DNA of 64,000 nt from Tuctoria greenei (GCA_036927565.1 JAYESD010000011.1:96447178-96511177), one strand, 5' to 3'; positions 20,328-31,647 are shown, counted from the stretch's first letter. Notes: generated by a model from the sequence alone, not told the origin. Translations and numbers: made by a program.

Positions 20328-22481
20328 CTAAGGACCCTGAGTACTAGGCGCGATGACGAACTGGTCACCGTCGCTGTCGTCGGAGCTGCTGCCTGGAGTA
20401 GTGGAAGGAGCTGTCAGAGCCGTAGGAGCCGTCGTCGGTGCCTGCTGGGTAGGAGCTGTTGGAAGAGGGGCACTGATGACGGATGCCAGCGTCTGCTGGA
20501 ACATAGTCGTCGCCGGCAGTGGAGAATGAATCGGCGCGCCCGAAGTCAGCAATGGAGACATGCTGGTCAAAGGAAACGGCATAGTCGGCACCGAAGCGGC
20601 AGCTGGAGCAAGGACGGGTGGAGGTGGAGCAACTCCTGGCAGCTGCGATGGGAGGGCAATCCCGGTCTGGGTGTAGAGGTTGGTGATCAACCCCAGGATG
20701 CCCATCATCGCCTGCTGCGTCTGCTGCTGCTGGTCGAGGGAGCGCTGGTGCATCTGGTCGATCAGCCCAGTCAGCCGGTCAGTGTCCTCACGGCTCTCAC
20801 GGGCGATCTGGCGCTGCATCTCCTGCTGCTGCTGCTGGAGCTCCAGAAGGCGTGCGGCCTGCTCTGCTCGGGCCTGCTCAGCTGCAAGCCGGTCCAAGTG
20901 CTGCTGCTCAACCATCTGCTGTAGGAGGGATGTGAGCTCGGACGGCTGAGAAACCTGTGCCTCTGAGACGGGAGGTGGAGTAGGGGGTGGCACTATAGAG
21001 CCTCCAGCCTCCACGTCGTGCTGCCTGGGTGAGGGAGGAGGTGGGAAGTACTCCTCGACACTGTCATCCGTGTCGCTCTCGGACCATATGTGCTGCAGGT
21101 CCTCACCCTGTACCTCTGCCTCAGCCAGCCTCTCATCCTCCTTCTCCAAATCCGACCAATCCTCCTCAGATAGACGAGCCCTGACCTGACGCTCGACTGG
21201 ACGGCCAAGGCGACGGTCTCCAGGAGCTGGGGCACGGTAGTGACCGAACCGTGTGACACTCTCGTCAGTGAGACGGTCATGCACGGCGGACTCCTCATGG
21301 ACCATCATGGAGAGCAGGTAGCTGATCCAGTGTCCATACACGAGCTGCCTCATCATGCCCACTCCGTCAATGATCACATCCTTCATCTCGCATATGAGGA
21401 CGTCCACTATATCAAACTCCATCCCATTCATGATGTAGAACAGGAGGGTCTGCTGCAGGTTGGTGAACCCCTCTAAGTAACCTGACCTCGGCAAGAGCGT
21501 GCGGCGCAAGGCAAAGTGCACTGTGCGCACAACTGGAGTCAACAGAGCCGGTACCCTCGGCTGGTTTGGAGAGAAGGTCGGGCCAAACAAAGAGCGGATC
21601 TCCTCCAGAGATGGTGCCACTCCTCCAGTGAGCGGCCTCCTCGGTGGGTCTGCCTGACCATACACCCTCTCATGCACGCAAGTGTCGTGCAGGTCCACTC
21701 CCAGCAGCTGTGCCAGTGTCTGCCTCGTCAAGTGATAATGCTATCCCATGAACATGAAGTCAATCGACCTGCGGCCCTCAGAGACGTATAGGGTAGCGTA
21801 GAACACGCGTACCCAATCCTCCACATAAGCACTCCTCTCATAGGACATCAACTGAACCAGCCCTCTGTATCTCTCAAAGTAAGGGCGTATCTCTGTCTCT
21901 GCAGCCAGGGCGAGCTGATCCCAATCCAGAAAGTTGTCCTGAAATAACTTGTGGCCTCGGTGTCTGTAGGTCTCATAGAGAGACGCCTGTGTCATAGTCC
22001 AAAAACGACTGTCCACAAGAGCCTCTCTGGGCTGCGGGTACCACTCCTCAAGCAATACACTCCATCTGAGTCTTCGGAGTTGCTTGGCCTTCATCTTCCG
22101 GTAATCCGTCAATCGGACACCTTCAACGACACAGACGGTGGTGTCCATCTCGTAGATGGCTCTATGGGCCTCCCTGTCCTCACAACGATCGGCAGCCGTC
22201 GGTCTCGGACGTGGTGCTGCCACGGGAGGACCCCCATGGGTCCGGGCTGAGCGGCGGCGGACGAGTGGCTCTTCCGGCTCTTCTTCGGCCTCGGACTCAT
22301 CGATCACGGGAGGCTGCCTCGGACGAGCCTCGCGGATCCTCAAAGATCCTCCTCGGCCACGCTCTCGCTCCTCGGCGGCGCGAGCGGCCATCAACGCCTT
22401 CTTCTCCTCCTTTGAGAGCTTCTGCTTTTTCGCGGCCGGCTCCGCAATGGCCTTGCCCTTGTTCTTCTTGTCACGAGCCAT
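20328..22481 (-). pseudogene. Sirevirus third ORF (env-like position), one in-frame stop
   Basis: A reading of about 717 codons from ATG at 22481 to TGA at 20328, broken only by TAG at 21741-21743. N-terminus: Lys-rich, nuclear-targeting-like (residues 1-50), then Arg/Pro/Glu-rich. Middle (about residues 140-380): a globular block with many aromatic residues (DWVRVFYATLYV near 21800) that resembles the domain found in Athila ORF1 and 'putative plant transposon protein' families. C-terminal third: a long Gln/Glu-rich coiled coil (about 20760-20930), then Pro/Ala/Thr-rich sequence. The position after pol equals that of the envelope-like gene of Sireviruses, but I see no convincing signal peptide or strong membrane segment. 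Role unknown; an RNA- or Gag-binding cofactor is as likely as an envelope. Confidence 0.65.
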
Positions 22482-22889
22482 TGCGATGCGCGAGAATGAG
22501 GTCGACGAAGTCAAGCGCACGGAACGATGATCGATGCGGCCAGAAACCCTAACGGCAACGAGAGGACGGCGACCGTAGAGGGTGGCACACGTTGATGGTG
22601 GAGAGGGCGGTGTGTGCGTGGGGCGGCTGCCGTGGTGGAGAGAGGCGGCGGCGGCACTTGGGTGGCGGTGGTTCTGCGGATGGCGGCGGCGGCGCGGCTG
22701 ATGGGAGCGGGTGGCGGCGGCGGCTGCTCCGGACGATGGCGGTGTGGTGCAGCGGCCGCCGGAGGGCGGCGGCGGCGGCCGGAGGGCGGCGACGGCGGCG
22801 GCAGTCGGCGGTGGCGCAAGGCGAGGGAGATCGGCGGCGGAGGTGAAGTCGGCGCACGTCGGGTCGGGGAGATAGAATGGAGGAGATGA
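22482..22889 (-). other. GC-rich leader upstream of Sirevirus ORF3
   Basis: Dominated by GGC/GCC-type trinucleotide repeats (22580-22860), unlike the AT-rich pol that precedes it. It looks like the 5' leader of a grass gene. The open frames seen here on both strands are products of the composition. No conserved protein is recognised. Confidence 0.5.
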
Positions 22890-23290
22890 AAGGCCATTTA
22901 AATAGTGGGTCCCAAACCCTAGCCGAAACATTAACACTGGATGGACCGACGTTGGTTGTTAGAAGCATCGATCGAATGGCACAGTAAGGGTATTCAAAAG
23001 AGTGCTGTTGCCACCGGATGGTCCAACATGCAAAGAGATAGCATCGATCGAATGTCACAGTATAGGTATTCAATAAGATACCGTTGACATCGGATGGACC
23101 AACGTGGAAGGGAATATCATCGGTGGAATTCATCACAGTTCCAGAATTGTGAACACCGGATGGACCATTGTTTCTCCAAATGAACGCGTCGGTTGATTTG
23201 TGTTGCTGACTGGTCTGACTCTTGGCTTTTGAACACCAACTGATCCGATGATGGTCTAACCTAAGCATCGGATAATCCGATGACTACTAA
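22890..23290 (-). promoter_or_regulatory. Internal promoter-like module before Sirevirus ORF3
   Basis: On the - strand: a perfect-arm copy of the LTR dyad (CATCGGATAATCCGATG, 23266-23282), a half-site (23241-23250), then three to four imperfect tandem units of about 76 bp starting near 22935, 23012, 23088 and 23152, each with a CCGGATGGACC-like core. These are followed by a TATA-like TATTTAAAT (22896-22905), the GC-rich leader and the ORF3 start. This repeats the plan of the U3 region in the LTRs. Confidence 0.5.
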
Positions 23291-23908
23291 ACAACAACAT
23301 CCCATATATGTCCTTTGACCAAACAAACAATCAATGAGAAACACGTGTCTTAGGACTTTTTGGGCAACCCCTTACCCCTCAAAGATACTAATATGCCAAT
23401 AACTTGGCTAGGCCTTAAAGCAAATGGAACACCGAGAAAAATAGGAGGAAATCATCCAAATAAAATGTAAGGCCCATGCTTTGTGAGGTAGAGTGTGAAG
23501 ACTTCTATCTCTTTAGAGCATGTTCCTCTAGGCATTAACACACCTAACATTTTGTTCTTTCCACCCCATATGAGTTTAGATATTGCATTTCAAACAAGTC
23601 ACTTTCTTATGAGGTGGGTTCCCCTTTGTGACAATCTACCGTATGCAATGCCAAACAATTTTATAGTGCAAGAAATTACAAGTCTATATGGCAGGCATCA
23701 TGCAAGACATAAAATAAATCTATCTTGCCAAATTTGAACCTTTCAAAGGCTTCTTCAGGGAGAGCCACTCTCCAAACCATGGGGAAACCCAAAAGAACCT
23801 CCATCCCAAGCTAACCCTTGCTCACCCCTATCCTTTGAGAGTTAGGCAAGACCTATATGAAGTGCATTCTTACATGACGTTTGACGCATCTGGCACATTT
23901 AATTCACT
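23291..23908 (-). other. Spacer between Sirevirus pol and the ORF3 promoter-like module
   Basis: About 620 bp, AT-rich, with no conserved protein or structure recognised. It is probably the 3' non-coding part of pol. Confidence 0.5.
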
Positions 23909-25549
23909 TCATAGCTTTGAAAAGGTTTTCTCATCAAGTGGTTTAGTGAAGATATCCGCCAATTGTTCTTTGGACCTAACACCTCGCAATGAGATGTCTC
24001 CCTTAGCTTCATGGTCCCTCAAGAAATTATGGCGAATATCAATGTGCTTAGTGCGGGAGTGTTGAACGGGGTTTTCAGCTATACTTTCATTGTCACAAAG
24101 GAGAGGCACACAACCAATTTTAATACCAAAGTCCAAAAGGGTTTGCTTCATATAAAGAATTTGGGCACAACATGCACCGGCCGCTATATATTCCGCTTCC
24201 GCCGTGGACAAGGCGACGGAATTTTGCTTCTTGCTAGACCAAGATACTAGGGAACGCCCAAGCAATTGGCACCCACCGGAGGTACTCTTGCGATCCACGC
24301 GGCATCCGACAAAGTCCGAATCCGAGTATCCGAAGAGGTGGAATTTTGCACCTTTAGGGTACCACAAGCCCATACTAGGGGTATGCTTAAGATACCTAAG
24401 TATCCTAAAGACCTCCTTCCTATGCGATTCTTTAGGTGCCGCTTGAAAGCGAGCACACAAGCATACACTAAACATGATATCGGGCCTAGATGCGGTAAGA
24501 TAAAGCAATGAACCAACCATAAAACGGTAGTTAGATTGATCAATAGGTTTACCATCCTTATCCGCGTCGAGATGACAATTTGTTGCCATTGGAGTGCTTC
24601 TTGAGCTACAATCTCCCATCTCAAATTTCTTCAAGAGGTCCTTGGTGTACTTCTCTTGATAGACGAAGGTCCCTTCTTGAAGTTGCTTGATTTGAAATCC
24701 AAGGAAGAAGTTGAGCTCTCCAATCATTGACATCTCGAATTCCCTAGACATCATTTTGCCAAACTCATGGCTAAGAGCTTCGTTAGTTGAACCAAAAATA
24801 ATATCATCAACATAAATTTGACAAATAAACAAATCTCCGTTAATGTCTTTGGTGAAGAGTGTAGTGTCCACCCTCCCGATCTTGAATCCTTGCATGATAA
24901 GGAAATCCCGTAGTCGTTCATACCACGCCCTAGGTGCTTGCTTGAGCCCGTAGAGCGCCTTGTGCAACCTATACAAATGATTAGGATTCCTCGGATCTTC
25001 AAACCCGGGAGGTTGTTCAACATAAACAAGCTCGTTAATGTAACCATTAAGAAAGACACTTTTCACATCCATTTGATAAAGTCTAATATTATGACGTGAA
25101 GCAAAAGCAAGAAGTATACGGATGGCTTCTAGCCGGGCGACCGGGGCAAATGTCTCCCCAAAGTCTAGTACTTCAACTTGCGAGAACCCTTTGGCCACAA
25201 GTCTTGCCTTGTTTCGGACCACAACACCATTTTCGTCTTGTTTGTTGCGGTACACCCACTTTGTTTTGATGACGTTCTTGTCCTTGGGTCGCTCCTCCAA
25301 CACCCAAACTTCATTACGGATGAAGTTGTTGAGTTCTTCTTGCATGGCCATCACCCAATTTGGGTCTTGGAGTGCTTCCTCAATATGAGTGGGTTCTACA
25401 CATGAAACAAACGAGCAGTGCTCACAAAATGAAGCGAAATGGCGAGAACGTGTACTTACACCCCTTGACATATTTCCAATGATTTGGTCCATCGGATGCG
25501 CCTTGGAGATGCGTCCATGCCTCATAAGTGGTTGTGAAGCACTTGGCAA
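23909..25549 (-). CDS. Sirevirus reverse transcriptase and RNase H (open part of pol)
   Basis: A Copia-type RT that copies genomic RNA, followed by RNase H. Open over 546 codons. The Copia RT entry block (WVYRNKQDENG) is near 25250, the LYGLKQAPR block near 24950, and the catalytic YVDD at about 24807-24818. RNase H shows the DSDFVGC, STAEAEYIA and KHIDIRHNF blocks (24060-24350), and the frame ends soon after FTKPL near 23935. The true polyprotein start is upstream in gag; the first Met of this open stretch (25549) is only the first after an in-frame stop near 25605. Being uninterrupted, this is the best-preserved enzyme of the element, but it lacks an intact integrase upstream in the same frame. 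Confidence 0.9.
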   Translation of the reverse strand: MPSASQPLMRHGRISKAHPMDQIIGNMSRGVSTRSRHFASFCEHCSFVSCVEPTHIEEALQDPNWVMAMQEELNNFIRNEVWVLEERPKDKNVIKTKWVYRNKQDENGVVVRNKARLVAKGFSQVEVLDFGETFAPVARLEAIRILLAFASRHNIRLYQMDVKSVFLNGYINELVYVEQPPGFEDPRNPNHLYRLHKALYGLKQAPRAWYERLRDFLIMQGFKIGRVDTTLFTKDINGDLFICQIYVDDIIFGSTNEALSHEFGKMMSREFEMSMIGELNFFLGFQIKQLQEGTFVYQEKYTKDLLKKFEMGDCSSRSTPMATNCHLDADKDGKPIDQSNYRFMVGSLLYLTASRPDIMFSVCLCARFQAAPKESHRKEVFRILRYLKHTPSMGLWYPKGAKFHLFGYSDSDFVGCRVDRKSTSGGCQLLGRSLVSWSSKKQNSVALSTAEAEYIAAGACCAQILYMKQTLLDFGIKIGCVPLLCDNESIAENPVQHSRTKHIDIRHNFLRDHEAKGDISLRGVRSKEQLADIFTKPLDEKTFSKL

Positions 25550-26506
25550 AGGTGATGCGTGTTGCTCCTCTTGTGGTTGGACTTGATCATGAACTTCTTC
25601 TTCTTATTGATATTGTTGTGCTTGTGAGTCTTGAGTCGGCAATGGATCATCCTTCTCTTCTTCGTCAACTTGAGGCGCCATGGAGGTGTTGTTGTTGGAA
25701 CTTGAAGCTTCCCCTTGATCATGGCTCTCCTCAACTTCAGGCTTGATGTCTCCAATGGTCATGTTCATCATGGCTTCTCGTAGAGGCTCATCATCTATTT
25801 CATCATGACCAAAACTCTCCTCTTGGGAGCCATTAGATTCATCAAACTCAACATCACAACTTTCCTCAACTAAACCGGAGGTTTGGTTGAATACTCGATA
25901 TGCTTTTGAGTTTGATGCATAACCAAGGAATATGCCAACATCACATCTTCTTTCAAACTTACCGAGCCTATTCTTGCGGTAGATGTAGCACTTGCATCCA
26001 AAGACTCAAAAGTAGGAGATGTTGGGCTTTCTCCCAATGAGAAGCTCGTACGGGGTCTTTTGAAGTAGGCGATGTAGGTAGACCCTATTTGCGGCATGGC
26101 ACGCCGTGTTGATTGCTTCGGACAAAAACTTCTCCGACGTGTCGTAGTCATCAAGCATTGCTCTCGCAAGAGTGATGAGTGTCTTGTTCTTCCTCTCAAC
26201 GACACCGTTTTGTTGAGGGGTGTATGTGGCCGAAAACTCATGCTTCACGCCTTCATGGTCACACCACTCCCCAATGTTGTAGTTTTTGAATTCGGTGCCA
26301 TTGTCACTCCGGACCTTGATGATGGGAAGTTGAAATTCCCTTTGAGTGCGGTTGCCGAAGGTCTTGAACACTTCCGGAGTTTCACTCTTGTCACCTAGAA
26401 ATAAAGTCCAAGCATAGCGAGAGTAGTTATCAACTATAACAAGACAATAGAGGTTACCGCCAAGGCTTTGATATGTGGATGGTCCGAAGAGGTCCATGTG
26501 GAGTAG
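25550..26506 (-). pseudogene. Sirevirus integrase
   Basis: Integrase joins the cDNA ends to host DNA. The core is visible in 26006-26497: MDLFGPS, the first catalytic Asp block (VIVDNYSRYAW), SDNGTEF and the YTPQQNGVVERKN block with the catalytic Glu. The reading stops at TGA near 26003-26005, where the C-terminal part continues in the same frame (GCK..R.. block to about 25700, then an acidic, Ser/Asn-rich linker). A TAG at about 26507 separates it from the pre-integrase zinc finger, and a TAA near 25605 breaks the linker to RT. Confidence 0.88.
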
Positions 26507-27115
26507 CTAAAGTGGCTTGGAGGTTGACACCATTGTCTTCATTGGGTGGTGTGAAGCAACTTGCTTCCTGGCTTGACAAGCGCCACAAAGCTTGTTCTTC
26601 TCAAATGTGACATCCTTCACGCCGGTCACCATCCCAAGCTTGAATGACTTCTTGAGTTTGCTCATCCCTATATGCGCTATGCGTTGGTGCCATAGCCAAC
26701 CCAAGCTTGTCTTAGTGAAAAGACAAGTGGTCAAGCTAGCATTCTTGTTGGAGAAATCTACTAGGTAGAGATTTCCATGCCGAAATCCCTTGAAGACTAT
26801 GTCTTGGCTTGTTTCACTACTCACAACAACATCATTTTTGCTAAATGTGCATGTTAGTCCAAGATCACATAGTTGTGCAATGGAAAGTAAATTAAAGCTA
26901 AGTGACTTGACATACAAAATATTGGAAATGGATAAATCATTTGAGATAGAAATTTTACCTAACCCAATTACTTTTCCCTTAGAGTTATCACCAAAGGTGA
27001 CTTGTTCATGATTGCCGGGGTTTTCTATGGTGGTGAACATACCATCATTGCCGGTCATATGTTGGGTGCACCCGCTATCGAGTACCCAATGCTTTCCTCC
27101 GGCTTTGTAGTTCAC
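26507..27115 (-). pseudogene. Sirevirus protease and GAG-pre-integrase finger
   Basis: An aspartic protease with the Copia motif DSGCTQHM at about 27060-27085, followed by the GAG-pre-integrase domain with an H-x-H (WHQRIAHIG, near 26685) and C-x2-C finger (CGACQAR, near 26580). It ends at an in-frame stop just before the integrase core. About 160 bp between 27116 and 27277 contains stops in this frame and no further conserved block. Confidence 0.85.
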
Positions 27116-27277
27116 CTACACACATGAATTCAATTTTTAACTTTAGGCACCCAAGCCAACTTAGGTCCTTGTATGTGTGATACAAGTGTCTTTGGGACTC
27201 AAAGTTGCTTTGGGAGCTTCCCCTTCATGTCCTTCATGTCTTTGCCGATGAACCTAGCCTTCACCTTGCCATCTACT

Positions 27278-29179
27278 TTACTCAAGAGTTAATAACGATG
27301 ATGGTGACCTCACAATGTTGGCAATAAGAACCAACTTCCTTGATGAAGCTTGTTCTAAGCTCCGGTGTGGGCACCTTTCCTTTGTTAGGCACCGGGAAGG
27401 ATCCAAGTCCTCTCTTGTTGATAGCTTTTGCTTGTTGGAAGAGGATTTCCTTGTGTTTGACTTCCCCTTTTGAATGTCTACCCACACTAGTGCGGAGACT
27501 CTCAATTTCTTCCAACAAGTCCTTCTCCCTAGCATTTGCTTTCAAAGGCAAAGACTTGTTCATGGCATTAGTGACTTGAGAAGTAACGGATATCCTATCA
27601 TTAAGAGTTTGCTTCTATGTATTTTTCAATTCTTGATCAAGCACGTCATGAGCAAGGTTAAGTGTTTGATGTTCTTGTACTAACTTGTTGTGCTCTTCCA
27701 AGAGTGTTTGGTGTGCTAAATTAAGCTCATGATTATCTAACTTGATTTTAGCCTTTTCTTCCTCAATTTGCTTGACATGAGATTTGAGCGTGTCATGCTC
27801 TTTGAGTATGCTTTCATACTTGTCAAGCAAATCGAGGTTAGCACTCTCAAGTCTAACACGAGTTTCTTCAAGAGTTTTAACCTTACTCTTTTCCCTCTTA
27901 TGATAGCATGATATTCATTTATCAAAGAAGTTAAATCATCGGGGGAAAGCTCATCATCACTAGAGTCGTCACATACCTTGGTGTTACCTTTTGCCATGAG
28001 GCACATGGGCGGTGGATGAAGAGGTGAGTCATCATTGTTGGCAATGGTGAGGCCGGCCAAGCTTTCTTCTTCCGCTTCACTCTCTTCATCACTTGTTTCT
28101 TCGTCGGTGACCCATTCATTTGCCTCCCACATGAACACCTTTTGTGGGCCATTTCTCTTCTTTGGGAAGAGTCTTGCCTTCTTGCTCTTGTCATGTTTCT
28201 TCTTCCCAAAGGCTCTTGGTTGGGGTTTGGCCTCTTCTTCATCATCATCACTCTCTTCAAGCTTGCGATGCTTGCTCTTGTAGTTCTCTCTTCTTTTGTC
28301 CGGTTTTGGACAATCATAGGAGATGTGGCCTTGATCACCACAATTGTAGCAATTCTTGTGATCATCTCTACTTGGTAGAAATGCTTTCTTCTTGGGATCA
28401 AAGGTGTATCCCTTTTTGGTAATCTTGGAGTTCAAGCGTGAGAACTTTCTCATCATCAATGCAAGCTCATCATCTTCATCTTCACTTGATGCTTGCTCTT
28501 CTTCACTTGAGCTAGGCTCAACCACCTTCTTCTTCTTGAGGCTTGTTTTCTTGGTGGAGGCCTTTAGAGCAATTGTTTTTGAAGATGATTGCTCCATCAT
28601 CCCAAGCACACTCATCTCATGAGTGTGAATTTCTCCAATGATCTCCGAAACTTCAATGTGATCAAGAGACTCTTTTTGGAGCATGGAGTTGATGATGTTT
28701 TACTTTGGCTTGAGAAGGAGCATGAGTATCTTGCGGTTGATGAGTCCCTTGCCAAGAGAAGCAATGTCAAGAGCATTAATTTCTTCAAGAAGTACATTCA
28801 AGCGAGAGAACATCTCATTGACATTTTCATGAGGTAGCATCTTAAATTCATCATATTTTGCTTTAAGCATGTGATATTTAAGTTCCTTCACATGTGAAGA
28901 ACCCTCATGAATTTCTATCAAGCAAGCCCAAATTTCACAAGCCTTTTCTTTGCTAGCAATCCTAGAAGAAACATCTTGACTAATGCACTCATAGATTGCA
29001 TTCCTAGCTTTAGCATCCCATTTAATTTGATCACCAATATAGTTGTGTTCTCCATACCCCGCGTGGGTCGCTTCCCATACTTCGGGAGCAATAGCCTCTA
29101 GATAAGTGCGCATGTGTGCTTTCCAATAGGCAAAGTTCTTGCCCTCGAAGATAGGAACCGAACCCCCAACCTTGGCCAT
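27278..29179 (-). pseudogene. Sirevirus gag (UBN2-type capsid, zinc knuckle, coiled coil)
   Basis: Begins at ATG 29179, about 45 bp after the PBS. The N-terminal UBN2-like capsid domain (28700-29179; FAYWKAHMRTYLEAI near residue 20) stops at TAA 28700. The same frame resumes with an acidic region, a CCHC knuckle (CYNCGDQGHISYDC near 28310-28355), a Lys-rich stretch and an acidic block. A long coiled coil (27615-27890) and a C-terminal block (27278-27563) follow after frame changes. The long coiled-coil extension of Gag is characteristic of this lineage. Confidence 0.85.
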
Positions 29180-29225
29180 TTTTGCTCTCTAGCGGTGAAG
29201 CTAGAATGATCCTATGAGCAACCTT

Positions 29226-29237
29226 GCTCTGATACCA
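29226..29237 (-). promoter_or_regulatory. Sirevirus primer binding site (initiator tRNA-Met)
   Basis: GCTCTGATACCA on the + strand, i.e. TGGTATCAGAGC on the - strand, two bases from the 5' LTR. Confidence 0.93.
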
Positions 29238-29239
29238 AT

Positions 29240-30645
29240 TGTTAGGATTGAATGCCCAAGAGGGGGGTGAATTGGGCTTCTTTTCAAAAACCTAAACAAT
29301 AAAACTTAATTCCCAAGAGACCAATTCCCTACGCAAACTATCTATGCATTGAGGTAAATAGCAACTTTATGGAATATATAATGCATAAACGTAAGGGAGA
29401 GGAAGAGGATGCAAACTCCCGAGGAGACACGAGGATTTATCCCGTGGTTCGGCAAGATCTTTAAGATCTTCCTACATTTACGTTGTGGTACCCACCAAAG
29501 GGTTTAGCCACACCCAAGTCACCGAGACGAGGGATGTCCACTATTCTTCTCCGTTTGCCAACCTTGGCAAGGTGGAGCTCAAGCCTTGTACAACTTCGAC
29601 CCTTCGGGCTTCCACAAACGCCTTGGCAAGCTCCGGAAGTCTTCTCACAGTTACAAACACCAAGGGGCACTCCCTTGAGGCTCTCACTATCCTAGAGATT
29701 CCACTCACCCAGAATGGAGGCACACAAGCTCTCTCTAGCTAGCTCTAGCCTATCTCTTGGTGTGTAGGTGGTCGAAAATGATGTAGAAGTGATGGCTCCT
29801 GGTCTTGAACGCTTGTGGATGTGTTGAGAATGTTTTGTGATCAAGACTTGTCGAAATGACTGGTTTAGGGGGTATTTATAGCCAGCCTCCACGAAATAGC
29901 CGTTGGAAAAGTAGGCTGACAGAACTTTTTTGTGAACATCGGATGATCCGATGTCTCCCCTTTAGTTATCATCGGTCAAGTTTACTTTAGCTGACGTCAT
30001 TATGTCAGATATGACCATTGTTAGACCGATGTTGCACTTGTCTTCTCATCAGATGATCCGGTGGCTTTTCCTCCAGAATTGACTCAAACTTGATGCTTAC
30101 TGGAGTGATTGACCGATGTGTGTATTTCTGTACATCGGATGATCCGGTGCTACACTTGGTCCAAGAATATTGCAAACTGTGCTGATGGACCGATGTAGTT
30201 GAGCCCTTAACATCGGATGATCCGGTGAGTGCTTTGTTCTGAGGTCTTCTTCTTCTGCTGAACTAACTCGACCGATGTGTTGTTCTCAGAAATCATCGGT
30301 TGATCCGATGAGTTGATTTTGTTCGCTTCAAGTTGTTTCTAAGTGATTCTTTTGTGTCTTGCTCGATTGACCTCTTAGACTTTTGTTGGAAATGTACTTC
30401 TGATGGTTGTCAAGCATTAAGTGTCATCAATTGTGGTTGAATGACTTTGACATAAGAGCTTTCACTTCTTGTCTTCATACCATTGATTTGATCTCATAAA
30501 GTGATTGTACATGGGTCTCCAATCACATATAGGTTTCATTTGATTGAGTGATTATGGGGATCTTGCATTCACAAATTCATTAGTAAAATCCAATGGTTGT
30601 CATTAATCACCGAAATCGTACCTCATGGGGGCCTAGATGCTTTCA
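29240..30645 (-). repeat. Sirevirus 5' LTR
   Basis: 1406 bp, TGTTAGGATTG to ATGCTTTCA on the + strand, nearly the same as 18546-19950. Five dyads occur at 29937, 30047, 30133, 30211 and 30294. Most differences from the other LTR are single transitions, several of them C/T at CpG. Confidence 0.95.
29871..29880 (-). promoter_or_regulatory. TATA box of Sirevirus 5' LTR
   Basis: The - strand reads TATAAATACC, about 57 bp downstream of the nearest dyad (29937-29953). This is the probable core promoter for the genomic RNA. Confidence 0.7.
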
Positions 30646-30650
30646 AATGG
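30646..30650. repeat. Right target-site duplication of the Sirevirus (AATGG)
   Basis: Identical to 18541-18545; LINE B reading continues from here. Confidence 0.92.
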
Positions 30651-31160
30651 GCAATACAACAAATGCGTTCATGCTGTTTAATTTGGATAGCTTGGTCCAA
30701 ACACTCATTCCCTACAATGGATTGTAGACACTTTCTCCCCATAGCATATTGATCAGATAGTCAGACGAATGCCAGCGGAAAAAACCCTTGGACTGGATGG
30801 ATTTAATGGCCGTTGTATTAAAAGATGCTGGAACATTATCAAAAATGACATCTATGAGCTTTGCAGGCACTTATTTGAAACCAACCTGAATATTCAGGCC
30901 ATCAACTCCTCCGTCATCACTTATTCACTTTGGTACCAAAGATCAGCAACCCTACCACGGTTGGAGAATTCAGACCAATATCTCTGATGAACAGCACCCT
31001 AAAGATCATTGCTAAATTGATGGCCAACCGATTGCAATCAGTCATTGTAGATTTGGTCCATGCTAATGAATACGGGTTCATAAAAAGGCGTACTATCCAA
31101 GACTGCTTTGCATGGGCTTTTGAGTACAGACATCGATGTCAAAAATAAAAAAGAAAAGTG
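30651..31160 (+). pseudogene. LINE B ORF2 fragment 2 (RT fingers)
   Basis: Start of RT: a LGLDGFNG block (near 30788), a following KRCWNIIK helix, then, after a frame change near 30930, FRPISLMNS and IIAKLMANRL (30970-31035) and the GFIKRRTIQD block. The last LINE bases before the solo LTR are AAGTG (31156-31160). Confidence 0.85.
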
Positions 31161-31647
31161 TGTTGGTGATGTGCCCAAGAGGCAATCATAACAATTTGGG
31201 TTGAGGCCTATTGGATATTTGATCCATAAGCAATTAGGGTACTAATGGGCTTGCGACCTAAAAGCCCATTAGTACGCCTATAAATATGAGGGGTAGGGTT
31301 AGAGGCTAATCATCCCATCACGTGACAGCCCTAGTCACCACCCCTCGAAGGCCTCACGCCGATACCCTTGCCGCGCGCGCGGTGCTAGCACACCGGCACA
31401 CGGCGTTCCTCTCCATACGTGTGGACTCCGTGGAGGCGCTACTGCTACTGCTGCGCTGATCAGCTACCTGCTGCTGTGATGAGGACGAAGAGGAGACGAA
31501 CGAGATCGTCTACTTCCCCTACACCGACGCGCATCTACATTCCGCTGCGCTGTGCGTCTAGTGGTAACGATCCATGACCTCTCTACTCGCATGTTTCTTG
31601 GGTGATGCGGTAGAGTTTCTAGAGTAGCATACCGCAGATCACCAACA
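31161..31647 (+). repeat. Solo LTR (Copia-type, 487 bp)
   Basis: Runs from TGTTGGTGAT to ATCACCAACA, a perfect 10 bp terminal inverted repeat. It is flanked by identical 5 bp duplications AAGTG (31156-31160 and 31648-31652) and has no internal region, so it is the product of LTR-LTR recombination. A perfect 14 bp-arm hairpin (GTACTAATGGGCTT, 31239-31252, with 31262-31275) lies immediately before the TATA box CTATAAATA (about 31278), giving + orientation. The start (TGTTGGTGATGTGCCCAAG) resembles LTRs of grass Copia elements. Confidence 0.92.

Larger units (their letters stand above)
18546..30645 (-). mobile_element. Sirevirus (Ty1/copia, SIRE/Maximus lineage), full length with third ORF
   Basis: A 12.1 kb Copia element in reverse orientation inserted in LINE B. 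On the - strand the order is 5' LTR (29240-30645), tRNA-Met PBS (29226-29237), gag, protease, integrase, RT-RNase H (Copia order), a long spacer with promoter-like repeats, a third ORF, several purine tracts, the main PPT and 3' LTR (18546-19950). The lineage call rests on the LTR type, a gag with an extended coiled-coil C-terminus, the extra ORF after pol and the multiple PPT-like tracts. The LTRs differ by a few percent by eye. RT-RNase H is open over 546 codons, while gag, integrase and ORF3 carry stops. Confidence 0.92.

Noticed and set aside
22592..22889. GC-rich + strand frames opposite the ORF3 leader
   Set aside because: They consist of Gly/Arg runs from GGC repeats and are shadows of composition.
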